A stretch of DNA of 64,000 nt from contig NZ_JAHGUP010000038.1 of NCBI RefSeq assembly GCF_001989995.2, positions 26,530 through 90,529 on the forward strand, in the 5' to 3' direction. Both the position numbers and the translations under genes were made by a program. This DNA comes from Vibrio anguillarum. Its GTDB lineage: Bacteria; Pseudomonadota; Gammaproteobacteria; Enterobacterales; Vibrionaceae. Below, piece by piece: positions 56,721 to 64,000 of this stretch (position 1 is the stretch's first letter; each line of letters starts with the position of its first letter). The notes beneath the pieces are model-generated. The model saw only the letters and a list, made by a program, of their open reading frames with translations, was not told where the DNA came from and did not search any database.

Positions 56721-57929
56721 TTAAAGCAGAATGAAAATGCCCGCTAGACATGCACTCATTAAGTTAGCTAGCGTACCTGCAATCACCGCTTTAATACCTA
56801 AATTCGCGACTTCTGCACGGCGTTCAGGAGCGATAACCCCGATAGAGCCTAATTGGATCGCGATAGAACCAATATTGGCAAAGCCGCACAGAGCAAAAGT
56901 AATAATAACTTGGGTGTGTTCCGACAACAGCGCTTTGTGGTCAACAAAATCAATGAAAGCCACAAATTCGTTCATCACCACTTTTTGCCCAATGTAAGAG
57001 CCCGCCATCAAGACTTCATGGCTTGGCACACCAATCAACCAAGCCAGTGGTGAAAATAGATAACCGAACAGCAGTTGTAAGGTAATGCCGTTCAAACCCA
57101 ATAACTCACCGAAACTTTCAAGCCCAGTGTTAACCATCGCAATCACGCTCACAAATGCAACCAGCATTGTACCGACGGCCACCGCCACTTTCATGCCATT
57201 CATCGCCCCGCTCGCCAGTGCGTCAATCACATTACTTTCTTGCGCTTTATCCATCTCAATATTGGTTTGATCAAGTGGAACATCGCGCTCTGGTACGATG
57301 ATTTTTGCCATCATCAAACTGCCCGGGGCCGCCATAAAACTGGCTGCAATAAGGTATTTAAGCTCAACACCTAGACCGGCATAGCCACCCAACACGCTAC
57401 CTGCGACAGAGGCCATGCCTCCGGCCATGACGGCAAACAGTTCTGAACGTGTCATGCGCGACAAAAAGGGACGCACAAGCAGTGGTGATTCGCCTTGTGA
57501 AAGGAAAATGTTACCCGTAGCAACCAGAGATTCTGCTTTGCTCGTACCTAAAAATTTTTGAATACCACCACCGATAAACTCGATGACTTTTTGCATGATA
57601 CCAAGGTAATAAAGGGCAGAGATAAGAGCGCTGAAGAAAATAATGATAGGCAGAACACGAACAGCAAAAATAAATCCGGAATCGGCTAAATCACCGAATA
57701 GAAAGCGGATTCCTGCATCGGCGAAACCCAGCAAACTCGACACACCGCCGCTGATGCTGGCTAGTGCGCTTTGTCCCCATGGGAAGTAGAGCACCAGCGC
57801 GGCAAAACCAACTTGCAGCAATAAAGCACGTGATACGGTTTTCCAATTGATGAAAGATCGATTTTCAGAGAGCAGGTAGGCGCAAGCGATCAGCGCTAAA
57901 ATGCCGACGAGGCCAAAAAGAATATTCAT
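56721..57929 (-). CDS. nupC: Concentrative nucleoside transporter, NupC family
   Basis: The 402-residue inner membrane protein has the CNT layout. The N-terminal segments are followed by the gate region VRVLPIIIFFSALISALYYLG, then FLSQGESPLLVRPF with the conserved nucleoside-binding glutamine and glutamate, GGMASVAGSVLGGYAGLGV and AAPGSLMMAKIIVPE. The C-terminal half ends with ALCGFANIGSIAIQLGSIG. It imports nucleosides with H+ or Na+. The gene is monocistronic with a leader of more than 200 bases containing a strongly folded segment, and a PurR-like box lies further upstream. The symbol is by family; several nupC paralogues occur in vibrios. Confidence 0.93.
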   Translation of the reverse strand: MNILFGLVGILALIACAYLLSENRSFINWKTVSRALLLQVGFAALVLYFPWGQSALASISGGVSSLLGFADAGIRFLFGDLADSGFIFAVRVLPIIIFFSALISALYYLGIMQKVIEFIGGGIQKFLGTSKAESLVATGNIFLSQGESPLLVRPFLSRMTRSELFAVMAGGMASVAGSVLGGYAGLGVELKYLIAASFMAAPGSLMMAKIIVPERDVPLDQTNIEMDKAQESNVIDALASGAMNGMKVAVAVGTMLVAFVSVIAMVNTGLESFGELLGLNGITLQLLFGYLFSPLAWLIGVPSHEVLMAGSYIGQKVVMNEFVAFIDFVDHKALLSEHTQVIITFALCGFANIGSIAIQLGSIGVIAPERRAEVANLGIKAVIAGTLANLMSACLAGIFILL

Positions 57930-58000
57930 TGTATTTACCTAGTTTGAAATTTGGAAATAAGGGTAGAACCAAAAAACTTGGCAAAGGAGGAATCATTGTC

Positions 58001-58017
58001 CTTTTGTACAACAAAAG
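58001..58017 (-). other. Leader hairpin upstream of nupC
   Basis: CTTTTGT and ACAAAAG form a perfect 7-bp stem with a 3-base loop about 72 bases upstream of the nupC start. It lies between the structured leader element and the coding region. Confidence 0.5.
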
Positions 58018-58067
58018 CGTGACAAAAAGAGGGGTATGCGAACATATTGTTCATCTAAGATCACCTT

Positions 58068-58158
58068 ATACAAGCAGAGGAACTTAGCTGGTCCAGTCCT
58101 TGGGGTCATTCACATTTCCGTGTGACGGCTTGTATGGGTTGAGCACCGGCTCATAACC
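58068..58158 (-). ncRNA. Candidate structured cis-regulatory RNA in the nupC leader
   Basis: On the minus strand an 8-bp helix joins ATACAAGC (58128-58135) and GCTTGTAT (58068-58075). It encloses two further hairpins: one with TCACA/TGTGA or GTCA/TGAC arms (58105-58126), and one with AGGA-AC/GT-CCT arms (58078-58100). A third hairpin, GGTTGAGC / GCTC-AT-AACC (58137-58158), lies just before the helix. The three-way-junction layout and position 140 bases upstream of the transporter gene are riboswitch-like. I could not match it to a known class by eye. Confidence 0.45.
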
Positions 58159-58205
58159 GGGCGGAAAGTATAGCGAACAAAATGAGAGTTTCATCACATA
58201 TTTTT

Positions 58206-58221
58206 ACGCAAACGTTCAAGC
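58206..58221. promoter_or_regulatory. PurR-like box upstream of the nupC leader
   Basis: ACGCAAACGTTCAAGC matches eight of eleven fixed positions of the PurR operator, near where the nupC transcript should begin. Confidence 0.4.
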
Positions 58222-58339
58222 GCTCATTTATTCGACAGTTATTCTAAAAAAACATCAAACACAGGCAAGATTGGATGGAAAATAAACAAAAAAAATATGG
58301 AATTTTCATCACAAATTTAAACTAATTTAACTATATAAA

Positions 58340-58475
58340 AACGAATAATTGGTATTTCTGCACTTTGCCAACTAGCTTTAAGAGAGTAACTTTGAAGAGA
58401 CTGAAACGGTTTCGAATAAAAATCACTAGCAACGTCACGCCTCTTGCGGTCAACACTGACCCAAGAGGCATTTTT
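58340..58475 (+). ncRNA. Candidate small RNA between nupC and the MOSC-fusion gene
   Basis: A very strong plus-strand terminator closes this interval although no plus-strand gene precedes it: nupC diverges leftwards and the next gene is on the minus strand. The upstream sequence has a possible -10-like TATAAA at about 58333. A free-standing transcript of about 100-140 bases is the simplest explanation. Start site and function are unknown. Confidence 0.4.
58439..58475 (+). terminator. Rho-independent terminator without an upstream gene
   Basis: GCCTCTTG-c-GGTCA pairs with TGACC-CAAGAGGC, a 13-bp stem with one bulge and a short ACAC-type loop, followed by five T on the plus strand. Confidence 0.8.
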
Positions 58476-58516
58476 ATTGGACAAAGTCACTGTAGTGCAA
58501 CAGCGTGAGGCGAAAA

Positions 58517-60334
58517 CTAGTTTACAACCTCAATATCGGTTTCAGGAATACAACAACACGCTAAAGCGAAACCAAGATGACGCTCATGTTCAGGCAGTGC
58601 TGGCACGTCAGGTTGATGCACTTTGCCCGACTGCACAGTCACCTTGCACGCACCACAGAACCCTGCTCGGCAACTGTTGGCAATCGCAAGGCCAGCGGCT
58701 TCGGCTTGATCTAATAAGGTCGTTTGGTTATTACCCTCAAATACATGGCCATTGACGCTCAGTTGTAACGTTTTCAGCTCAGCTGCGACGGTGTGCGCCA
58801 CACCAAATGCTTCTTGGTGGTAAGATTCTTCCGCAAGCCCTTTTTTCAACAATAAGCTTTTTGCTTTCTGCATAAAACCATCAGGCCCACACACAAACAC
58901 TTGGCGAGCAGTCACATGTTGGATTTGCTTAAGATGGGATAAAGAGAGCCGACCTTTCAGCCCCAACCAATCGATGGGAGCTTGAGTAAGCGAAATGAAG
59001 ACTTTCAACCCCGGATGCCGCTGCTTAAGCGCTTCAAGTTCAACACGGCAAGGAATATCCTCAACGCTGCGACATTGATGATAAAAGACCACATCTTGAA
59101 TTTGTTGATTATCGGCAAGATAGCGCAACATCGATAACATAGGCGTCACGCCACTTCCAGCCGACAACAGTAACAACGGTTGTTGGTGCTGAGTCGACAG
59201 ATGAAACGAGCCATCCGGTGATTGCGTGGTCAATGTACTTCCTACCTGCAAGTGATCAAGCAACCAGTTAGAAACTCTACCGCCATCAATACGTTTGACT
59301 GAAATCGCTAACCGACCCGGACGCGATGGGCTAGATGACAAAGTGTAGCGGCGCGCCACGTTCTCGCCATCGATCACAACCTCGATTGGTAGATGCTGCC
59401 CAGGTTGATAATTTGGCATTTCACCCTTTTTCGGCTCTAGCCAGAACGTGACAAAATCACGCGCAATCGCTTCACGCTCAACACAGGTCATCACATGGTG
59501 ACTCATGCCCAAATCTCGATAAAACTCTTTCTCTTTGTACTCAAGCACCTCAACGCTGTCGCCAACGAGAATCATCCCCTCATTTTTTGCGACTAGATTT
59601 TGCCCAAAAAACACCCCACCTCTTTCGTTAGCGCGAAATTGTGACAAGGTTCTTAGCGGCTCTTTGGTTGGACGAAAAGCCCCTTTATTCACATCAACAG
59701 TAGTAAGAATACAGCGTTCGCAAGGTTTTACCGCTTCAAATTCTACCTCACCAATTCGGATCCGCTTCCAGCTGTCTTCAGCGAAAGGCTCATCGGTTCG
59801 TACCACTAGATTGGTACGAAATTGATCCATGCTGTGCACTTCAGGGCTGCGGCGATTGAGTTCATCAAGTGAAGCTTGGCTGATGACCAGCACTGGATAG
59901 CCATCAGCAAAACTGATATTGTGACCCACTTTTTCACGCATTCGGTTTGATTGATCTCCGGTAAACAGCAACTCAACACGCTGGCCTAACACTTGGCTAA
60001 ACCAATCATCCGCTTCATCGGTTGTGGTGTAAGCGGTAAAGTTATCGTCCCACACTTGCGCTGGAGAAGGTTGCATTTTGAAATCTGCATAACGCAGTTT
60101 TAACGGAGATTGGTTCACCGCCGTGAAGATCAAACCATTCGCAACCAGTATTGAATTCACCTTAACCATATTTGGATACTTACGTGCAGTGACCATTGAA
60201 CCATCAGCTAACGCGATCATAAAGCGCCGATCAAAAGCCAGCCCCTGTTTTTCAACCCAAGCGGTGGACTGCGCGATACCACCTATCGATTTGACTGGGT
60301 AAACGTTAATTTGTGAAAGTTGAGCTGACGACAT
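58517..60334 (-). CDS. MOSC domain - flavin reductase - 2Fe-2S ferredoxin fusion protein
   Basis: The 605-residue protein has an N-terminal MOSC beta-barrel (INVYPVKSIGGIA) and a MOSC domain (about 110-270, FEAVKPCERCILTTVD with the conserved cysteine). An FAD/NAD ferredoxin-reductase module follows (about 275-510; RRYTLSSSPSRPG, LLLLSAGSGVTPMLSML, VFVCGPDGFM). It ends in a plant-type ferredoxin with NSCRAGFCGACKV and a fourth cysteine in ALACCC. YcbX of E. coli has MOSC plus ferredoxin and reduces N-hydroxylated bases using a separate reductase. This version includes the reductase in one chain, suggesting a self-sufficient molybdenum enzyme. The substrate is not known. Confidence 0.9.
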   Translation of the reverse strand: MSSAQLSQINVYPVKSIGGIAQSTAWVEKQGLAFDRRFMIALADGSMVTARKYPNMVKVNSILVANGLIFTAVNQSPLKLRYADFKMQPSPAQVWDDNFTAYTTTDEADDWFSQVLGQRVELLFTGDQSNRMREKVGHNISFADGYPVLVISQASLDELNRRSPEVHSMDQFRTNLVVRTDEPFAEDSWKRIRIGEVEFEAVKPCERCILTTVDVNKGAFRPTKEPLRTLSQFRANERGGVFFGQNLVAKNEGMILVGDSVEVLEYKEKEFYRDLGMSHHVMTCVEREAIARDFVTFWLEPKKGEMPNYQPGQHLPIEVVIDGENVARRYTLSSSPSRPGRLAISVKRIDGGRVSNWLLDHLQVGSTLTTQSPDGSFHLSTQHQQPLLLLSAGSGVTPMLSMLRYLADNQQIQDVVFYHQCRSVEDIPCRVELEALKQRHPGLKVFISLTQAPIDWLGLKGRLSLSHLKQIQHVTARQVFVCGPDGFMQKAKSLLLKKGLAEESYHQEAFGVAHTVAAELKTLQLSVNGHVFEGNNQTTLLDQAEAAGLAIANSCRAGFCGACKVTVQSGKVHQPDVPALPEHERHLGFALACCCIPETDIEVVN

Positions 60335-60465
60335 GGCCTATCCTTATGCTTTTTTGAAGGTATTTTTATAACGCGATGATAATGGAAATCGCCAAAGCTG
60401 GCTAACCCTATGGAAAATAAAAGGATGAAATTCACCCCTGTTTCCTCTATCATCCTGTCGCTTAA

Positions 60466-60481
60466 ACGTAAGCGATTGCGC
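60466..60481. promoter_or_regulatory. PurR-like box upstream of pyrC
   Basis: ACGTAAGCGATTGCGC matches nine of eleven fixed positions of the PurR operator, about 60 bases upstream of pyrC. E. coli pyrC is a known PurR target. Confidence 0.5.
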
Positions 60482-60507
60482 GCACATTAAAAGCGAAGCC
60501 CGTTTAA

Positions 60508-60537
60508 GCTCCAATCAATTTATTTTCCGGTGGGAGC
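60508..60537 (+). promoter_or_regulatory. pyrC leader hairpin sequestering the ribosome-binding site
   Basis: GCTCC (60508-60512) can pair with GGAGC (60533-60537), which contains the Shine-Dalgarno sequence of pyrC. In E. coli, pyrimidine-dependent start-site selection controls an analogous hairpin. The stem here is only five base pairs. Confidence 0.45.
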
Positions 60538-60542
60538 AACCA

Positions 60543-61571
60543 ATGAAAACATTAACAATTACTCGTCCAGACGACTGGCATGTTCACTTACGTGATGGTG
60601 ATGTGTTGGCCGATACAGTACGAGACATCAGTCGCTACAACGGCCGCGCACTGATCATGCCCAATACGGTCCCGCCGATCACCACCACAGAATTAGCATT
60701 AGCGTACCAACAGCGCATCATGGCGCAAAAACCACGTGATTCTTTCAAGCCACTCATGGCGCTTTATCTCACCGATAACACGACACCTGATGAGATCCGC
60801 AAAGCCAAAGCTTCTGGCGCTGTCGTGGCAGCCAAACTTTATCCGGCTGGGGCGACCACCAATTCAGATTCTGGCGTAACCTGCGCTCAAAATATTTACC
60901 CTGTATTGGAAGCGATGCAAGACGTTGGCATGCTGCTGCTGATTCATGGCGAAGTAACCGCTCACGATGTGGATATTTTTGACCGAGAAAAAGCCTTCCT
61001 CGATACAGTGCTTGCTCCTATTGTTAATGATTTCCCAAATCTGAAAATAGTGTTAGAACACATCACCACCGCCGATGCTGCCGAGTTTGTAAAAAATGCG
61101 AACCAGAATGTAGCGGCAACGATCACGGCGCACCATCTACTTTATAACCGCAATCACATGCTCGCTGGTGGTATTCGCCCTCATTTTTACTGTTTGCCAA
61201 TCCTTAAGCGCAACACCCACCAGCTTGCGCTGATTCAGGCAGCGACATCGGGCAATAAGAAATTTTTCTTGGGTACTGATTCTGCGCCTCATGCCAAAGG
61301 CAAAAAAGAAGCCGCTTGCGGCTGCGCTGGATCGTACACAGCGCACGCAGCCTTGGAGTTATACGCAGAGGTGTTTGAGCAAGTTGGGAAAATTGGCAAC
61401 CTTGAAGCGTTTGCCAGTCACAATGGCCCTGATTTTTACGGCCTACCCCGTAATAACGACACCGTTACTTTGGTCAAAGAAGAGTGGCCAGTTGCTGAAA
61501 GTATGCCATTTGGCTCAGATATTGTGGTGCCGATCCGCGCCGGTGAAACTGTCACGTGGGCAGTAAAATAG
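60543..61571 (+). CDS. pyrC: Dihydroorotase
   Basis: The 342-residue enzyme matches E. coli-type class II dihydroorotase in length. Metal ligands are visible: HVHLRDGD (the HxH pair), [14 protein letters not shown] with the carboxylated lysine, [15 protein letters not shown] and [13 protein letters not shown]. It closes N-carbamoyl-aspartate to dihydroorotate in pyrimidine synthesis. It is monocistronic, with a PurR-like box and a leader hairpin upstream. A GGGAG ribosome-binding site precedes the ATG at 60543. Confidence 0.97.
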   Translation: MKTLTITRPDDWHVHLRDGDVLADTVRDISRYNGRALIMPNTVPPITTTELALAYQQRIMAQKPRDSFKPLMALYLTDNTTPDEIRKAKASGAVVAAKLYPAGATTNSDSGVTCAQNIYPVLEAMQDVGMLLLIHGEVTAHDVDIFDREKAFLDTVLAPIVNDFPNLKIVLEHITTADAAEFVKNANQNVAATITAHHLLYNRNHMLAGGIRPHFYCLPILKRNTHQLALIQAATSGNKKFFLGTDSAPHAKGKKEAACGCAGSYTAHAALELYAEVFEQVGKIGNLEAFASHNGPDFYGLPRNNDTVTLVKEEWPVAESMPFGSDIVVPIRAGETVTWAVK

Positions 61572-61585
61572 CCCATTAATGCATC

Positions 61586-61608
61586 AAAAAGGGAAGCCGC
61601 GGCTTCCC
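61586..61608. terminator. Bidirectional terminator between pyrC and rlmC
   Basis: GGGAAGCC and GGCTTCCC form a perfect 8-bp stem between convergent genes. On the minus strand it is followed by five T, on the plus strand by a T-rich stretch. Confidence 0.8.
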
Positions 61609-61638
61609 TCTCTTTATCATTTTTGCACCACACAGCGC

Positions 61639-62787
61639 TTATCTCGGCTTAGGCTGACGCTCTAACAGCACCATCACTTCGCTATGATCGGTATGTGGAA
61701 ACATATCAAACCATTGCAGTTTTTTGGGTAAGTAGCCCACCATACCTTGCATATCAGTGATTAGCGTTTGCGGGTTACAGCTTGAGTAAATGATGTGTTT
61801 GGGTGATAAAGCCACCAATCGCTCAACTAATTCAATCCCTAAACCACGACGCGGTGGGTTGACTAGCACTAGCTCAGGCGCGGTTGATTGAGCTTGTGAG
61901 AATTGGGCAGAATCCAGCGCAGCAAAGTCTAAATTGGTAATGCCCATCGTCTTGGCAGAGCGTTTAGCACTGGCAATCGCTTCTGGTTCAATTTCAATGC
62001 CTGTGACTGCCGTGGTTGAGCTGGCACAATGTAGGGCAAAACCGCCCACGCCACAAAACAGATCCCACATGTGACTTGGGTTTATCTCTCTCACCCAATC
62101 ACTCGCCGCCGCGTACAACTGCTTCGCTACATGCGGGTTGGTTTGGAAAAAACTTTTCGGGCGGATAACCATAGGCACCTGATTAAACTGCTCAATCAAA
62201 TACTCACGCTCGGTTAAAAAAATCTCTTCTTCACCTTCTAGGCGCGCCATGTGGATGGGTTGAAGGTTAACTGAGGCGACGCGAATGGTTGGAAACTGCG
62301 CCTGAAGCCGCGCGAGGTTTTGCTCAACTCGGCCTAAAGCTTCGCGGCTTCTCAGTACAAAACGCAGCATAAACTCACCTGAATATTCGCTGCGTGTGAG
62401 CAATATGTATTTGAGTTCGCCTTTCTTCTTCGCTTTATTATAGGGAGGAATGCCCGAGCTACGGATCCAATCTTGTAGATAAGTTAATAGCGCTTGTGTC
62501 TCTTGTGGGTAGAGAGCACATTGTACTAACGACACGGGCGTTGATAGCCCATCAACCATGGATTCAACACCCAAAATCGGTGCATGAGCCGTGCCAAGAG
62601 CCACCATTTTCGCTTTGTTACGAAACCCCGTCTCTTCACTTATGACAGGTTCTAGCCACTGCTGTGGCATCTGCGTTGAAAACAGCGCTTTTAGTGCCAA
62701 ATCTTTGCGCTTCACCTGCTCTGAATAAGAAACCGCGCAATGAGTACAAGAACGGCACAGCTGTTGATCAAAAAACGCACACTGCAT
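61639..62787 (-). CDS. rlmC: 23S rRNA (uracil-747-C5)-methyltransferase RlmC
   Basis: ATG at 62787 gives 382 residues starting [17 protein letters not shown], matching the RlmC N-terminus with its iron-sulfur cysteines; the in-frame TTG at 62802 is unlikely. The SAM-binding fold has [15 protein letters not shown], then [18 protein letters not shown] and [10 protein letters not shown]. The catalytic nucleophile lies in [11 protein letters not shown]. The enzyme methylates U747 of 23S rRNA; the length and short iron-sulfur N-terminus without TRAM domain distinguish it from RlmD. A Fur-box-like sequence lies upstream. Confidence 0.94.
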   Translation of the reverse strand: MQCAFFDQQLCRSCTHCAVSYSEQVKRKDLALKALFSTQMPQQWLEPVISEETGFRNKAKMVALGTAHAPILGVESMVDGLSTPVSLVQCALYPQETQALLTYLQDWIRSSGIPPYNKAKKKGELKYILLTRSEYSGEFMLRFVLRSREALGRVEQNLARLQAQFPTIRVASVNLQPIHMARLEGEEEIFLTEREYLIEQFNQVPMVIRPKSFFQTNPHVAKQLYAAASDWVREINPSHMWDLFCGVGGFALHCASSTTAVTGIEIEPEAIASAKRSAKTMGITNLDFAALDSAQFSQAQSTAPELVLVNPPRRGLGIELVERLVALSPKHIIYSSCNPQTLITDMQGMVGYLPKKLQWFDMFPHTDHSEVMVLLERQPKPR

Positions 62788-62844
62788 AATGGGAACTGCC
62801 AAAAACGAAAAGCGCTAGTCTATTCGTCTGCGGGCAAATCACCA

Positions 62845-62866
62845 TTCAATATGATTATCATCACCA
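62845..62866. promoter_or_regulatory. Fur-box-like sequence between rlmC and the DUF808 gene
   Basis: AATATGATTATCATCACC contains ATGATTATCAT, matching the core of the Fur consensus. It is about 60 bases upstream of rlmC and just behind the stop of the neighbouring gene. Confidence 0.35.
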
Positions 62867-62875
62867 TAAAAAAAA

Positions 62876-63787
62876 TTAATGGGACGGTTTCAATTTACTC
62901 ACCATCCCCCACACTGTAACCACAGCCAGCCCGGCGAGTAAACCAACGAAACCATTAAGCAAGGTTGGCATCACTACTGCTAATAAAGAGAGTTCAGCAA
63001 CGGCTGCAATCACAGGTTCAAGCACGTGGTGAATAAAAGGGACGTTGTGCACCACAATGCCACCGCCCACTAAAAACATCGCGGCGGTACCCACTACAGT
63101 TAATGCTTTCATGAGCTTAGGCGCGAAACTGATCAACCTTTTACCAAAGCGAGCACGCAGCCCTGCGCCATCTGAAGTGCGCTCTAGGTAGAAACCTAAA
63201 TCGTCCAATTTCACAATGCCTGCCACCAAACCATAAACGCCGATGGTCATGACCACTGCAATCAAACTCACCACCAAAATTTGTGTCACCATGCCATGGC
63301 CTTGCACTGTCCCCAACGCAATCACGATGATCTCGGCCGATAAAATAAAATCGGTCCGAATCGCCCCAGCGACTTTACGTTTTTCATAGTCATCAATCGA
63401 TACGTCAGTGAGCATGCGCTCATCCGCGTCAGCGGTGCTGTGATGACTGGTATGAAACACTTTTTCTAAGATTTTTTCTGCCCCTTCAAAGCAGAGAAAA
63501 AGTCCACCGACTAACAAGAGCGGCATTATCAGCCAAGGGGCTAATGAGCTCATCAGCAAGGCGGCGGGAACCAAAATTAATTTGTTGCGAAATGAGCCTT
63601 TAGCCACTGCCCATACCACTGGGATCTCTCGTTCAGCGGCAACACCAGACACCTGCTGAGCATTGAGCGCCAAGTCATCCCCCAATACGCCTGCCGTTTT
63701 TTTTGCGGCCATTTTTGACATCAACGCCACATCATCGAGCACGGTTGCAATATCATCAAGAAGGGTAAGTAAGCTCGCGCCTGCCAT
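62876..63787 (-). CDS. yedI: DUF808/YedI family inner membrane protein
   Basis: ATG at 63787 yields MAGASLLTLLDDIATVLDDVALMSKMAAKKTAGVLGDDLALNAQQ-type N-terminus of the YedI family (303 residues), with GGAG six bases upstream; in-frame ATGs at 63790 and 63799 are less likely. The protein has several hydrophobic segments, including LVPAALLMSSLAPWLIMPLLLVGGLFLCFEGAE, IIVIALGTVQGH and a C-terminal pair. YedI/DUF808 proteins are of unknown function. The gene is alone on the minus strand and the next sequence to the right is a dispersed repeat. Confidence 0.9.
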   Translation of the reverse strand: MAGASLLTLLDDIATVLDDVALMSKMAAKKTAGVLGDDLALNAQQVSGVAAEREIPVVWAVAKGSFRNKLILVPAALLMSSLAPWLIMPLLLVGGLFLCFEGAEKILEKVFHTSHHSTADADERMLTDVSIDDYEKRKVAGAIRTDFILSAEIIVIALGTVQGHGMVTQILVVSLIAVVMTIGVYGLVAGIVKLDDLGFYLERTSDGAGLRARFGKRLISFAPKLMKALTVVGTAAMFLVGGGIVVHNVPFIHHVLEPVIAAVAELSLLAVVMPTLLNGFVGLLAGLAVVTVWGMVSKLKPSH

Positions 63788-63887
63788 CATTTTCTCCATT
63801 CGCTATTTCGAAGAGCAGAACTGTAACACCAACCATAGCAAGCAATAAACAAGTGTAATGAAAAGTTTCACGTCTCTCTTTGCTAGC

Positions 63888-64000
63888 TATACCCAAACAA
63901 CTTGGAGTTGCAGGTAGGCGGCAGTGAGTGAGTCCCCATGAGCATAGGCAAACTATGTGATTGGGGTGAACGAACGTAGCCAACACCGCTGCGGCTTCAA
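63888..64000 (+). repeat. Dispersed Vibrio intergenic palindromic repeat, cut by the window edge
   Basis: It starts TATACCCAAACAACTTGGAG and continues colinearly with the copy at 50961 (CATAGGCAAACTATG core, GTGAACGAACGTAGCCAACA) until the window ends. The terminal GGGTATA repeat would lie outside. Confidence 0.8.

Noticed and set aside
1..64000. CRISPR arrays, tRNA, rRNA, insertion sequences and phage genes
   Set aside because: None was recognised on either strand; the repeated element is non-coding and dispersed, not an array.

Overview
The window reads as a segment of a Vibrio chromosome, probably the second chromosome. Many housekeeping genes are of the kind I recall from Vibrio cholerae chromosome II (guaC, ldhA, norR/hmp, pepT, nupC-like, pyrC). 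The luxM/luxN-type quorum-sensing pair together with a piscibactin-type siderophore cluster points to Vibrio anguillarum, V. ordalii or a close relative. This is inference from gene content; no database was searched. All site coordinates were read by eye.

Layout. (1) 1-3470: two adjacent minus-strand arsenic operons, arsR-acr3 and arsR-gapdh-phosphatase-like (running off the left edge), each with its own promoter and operator. (2) 3707-6104: SulP anion transporter plus tandem universal-stress protein, closed by a terminator. (3) 6328-10163: luxM (vanM-like) acyl-homoserine lactone synthase and luxN (vanN-like) hybrid sensor kinase. A terminator-ended intergenic stretch follows that could encode a small RNA. 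(4) 11083-43807: a complete yersiniabactin/piscibactin-type siderophore locus. It holds two AraC regulators, a TonB-dependent receptor, an MFS protein, the NRPS Irp2, the giant PKS-NRPS Irp1, thiazolinyl imide reductase, type II thioesterase, salicylate synthase and salicyl-AMP ligase on the plus strand, and a convergent pair of YbtP/YbtQ-like ABC transporters on the minus strand. (5) 44131-64000: core-like genes. These are guaC, ldhA, a PAS protein plus REC-CheC regulator, two small membrane proteins, a cold-shock protein, yaeQ, hmp/norR, an MscS-like channel, pepT, a concentrative nucleoside transporter, a MOSC-reductase-ferredoxin fusion, pyrC, rlmC and a DUF808/YedI protein.

How the siderophore genes fit together: Irp9 makes salicylate from chorismate and Irp5 adenylates it and loads the aryl carrier of Irp2. 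Irp2 adds two cysteines, each cyclised by a Cy domain. Irp1 adds a malonyl unit reduced by a KR and then one cyclised, C-methylated cysteine. In this sequence Irp1 also carries a further Cy-A-PCP module before the terminal thioesterase. Irp3 reduces a thiazoline and Irp4 edits mis-primed carriers. FrpA-like receptor, ABC exporters/importers and Irp8 move the siderophore or its iron complex, and the AraC proteins with Fur control expression. A strong Fur-box match precedes the second araC gene.

The most unusual features are the extra C-terminal Cy-A-PCP module of Irp1 combined with loss of the SAM-binding core of its first methyltransferase region; a multi-helix candidate structured RNA in the nucleoside-transporter leader; free-standing terminator-ended intergenic stretches that suggest small RNAs; a terminator hairpin inside the guaC leader; PurR-like boxes before guaC, nupC and pyrC; and at least four copies of a dispersed Vibrio intergenic palindromic element. 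No tRNA, rRNA, integrase, insertion sequence or CRISPR array was recognised.
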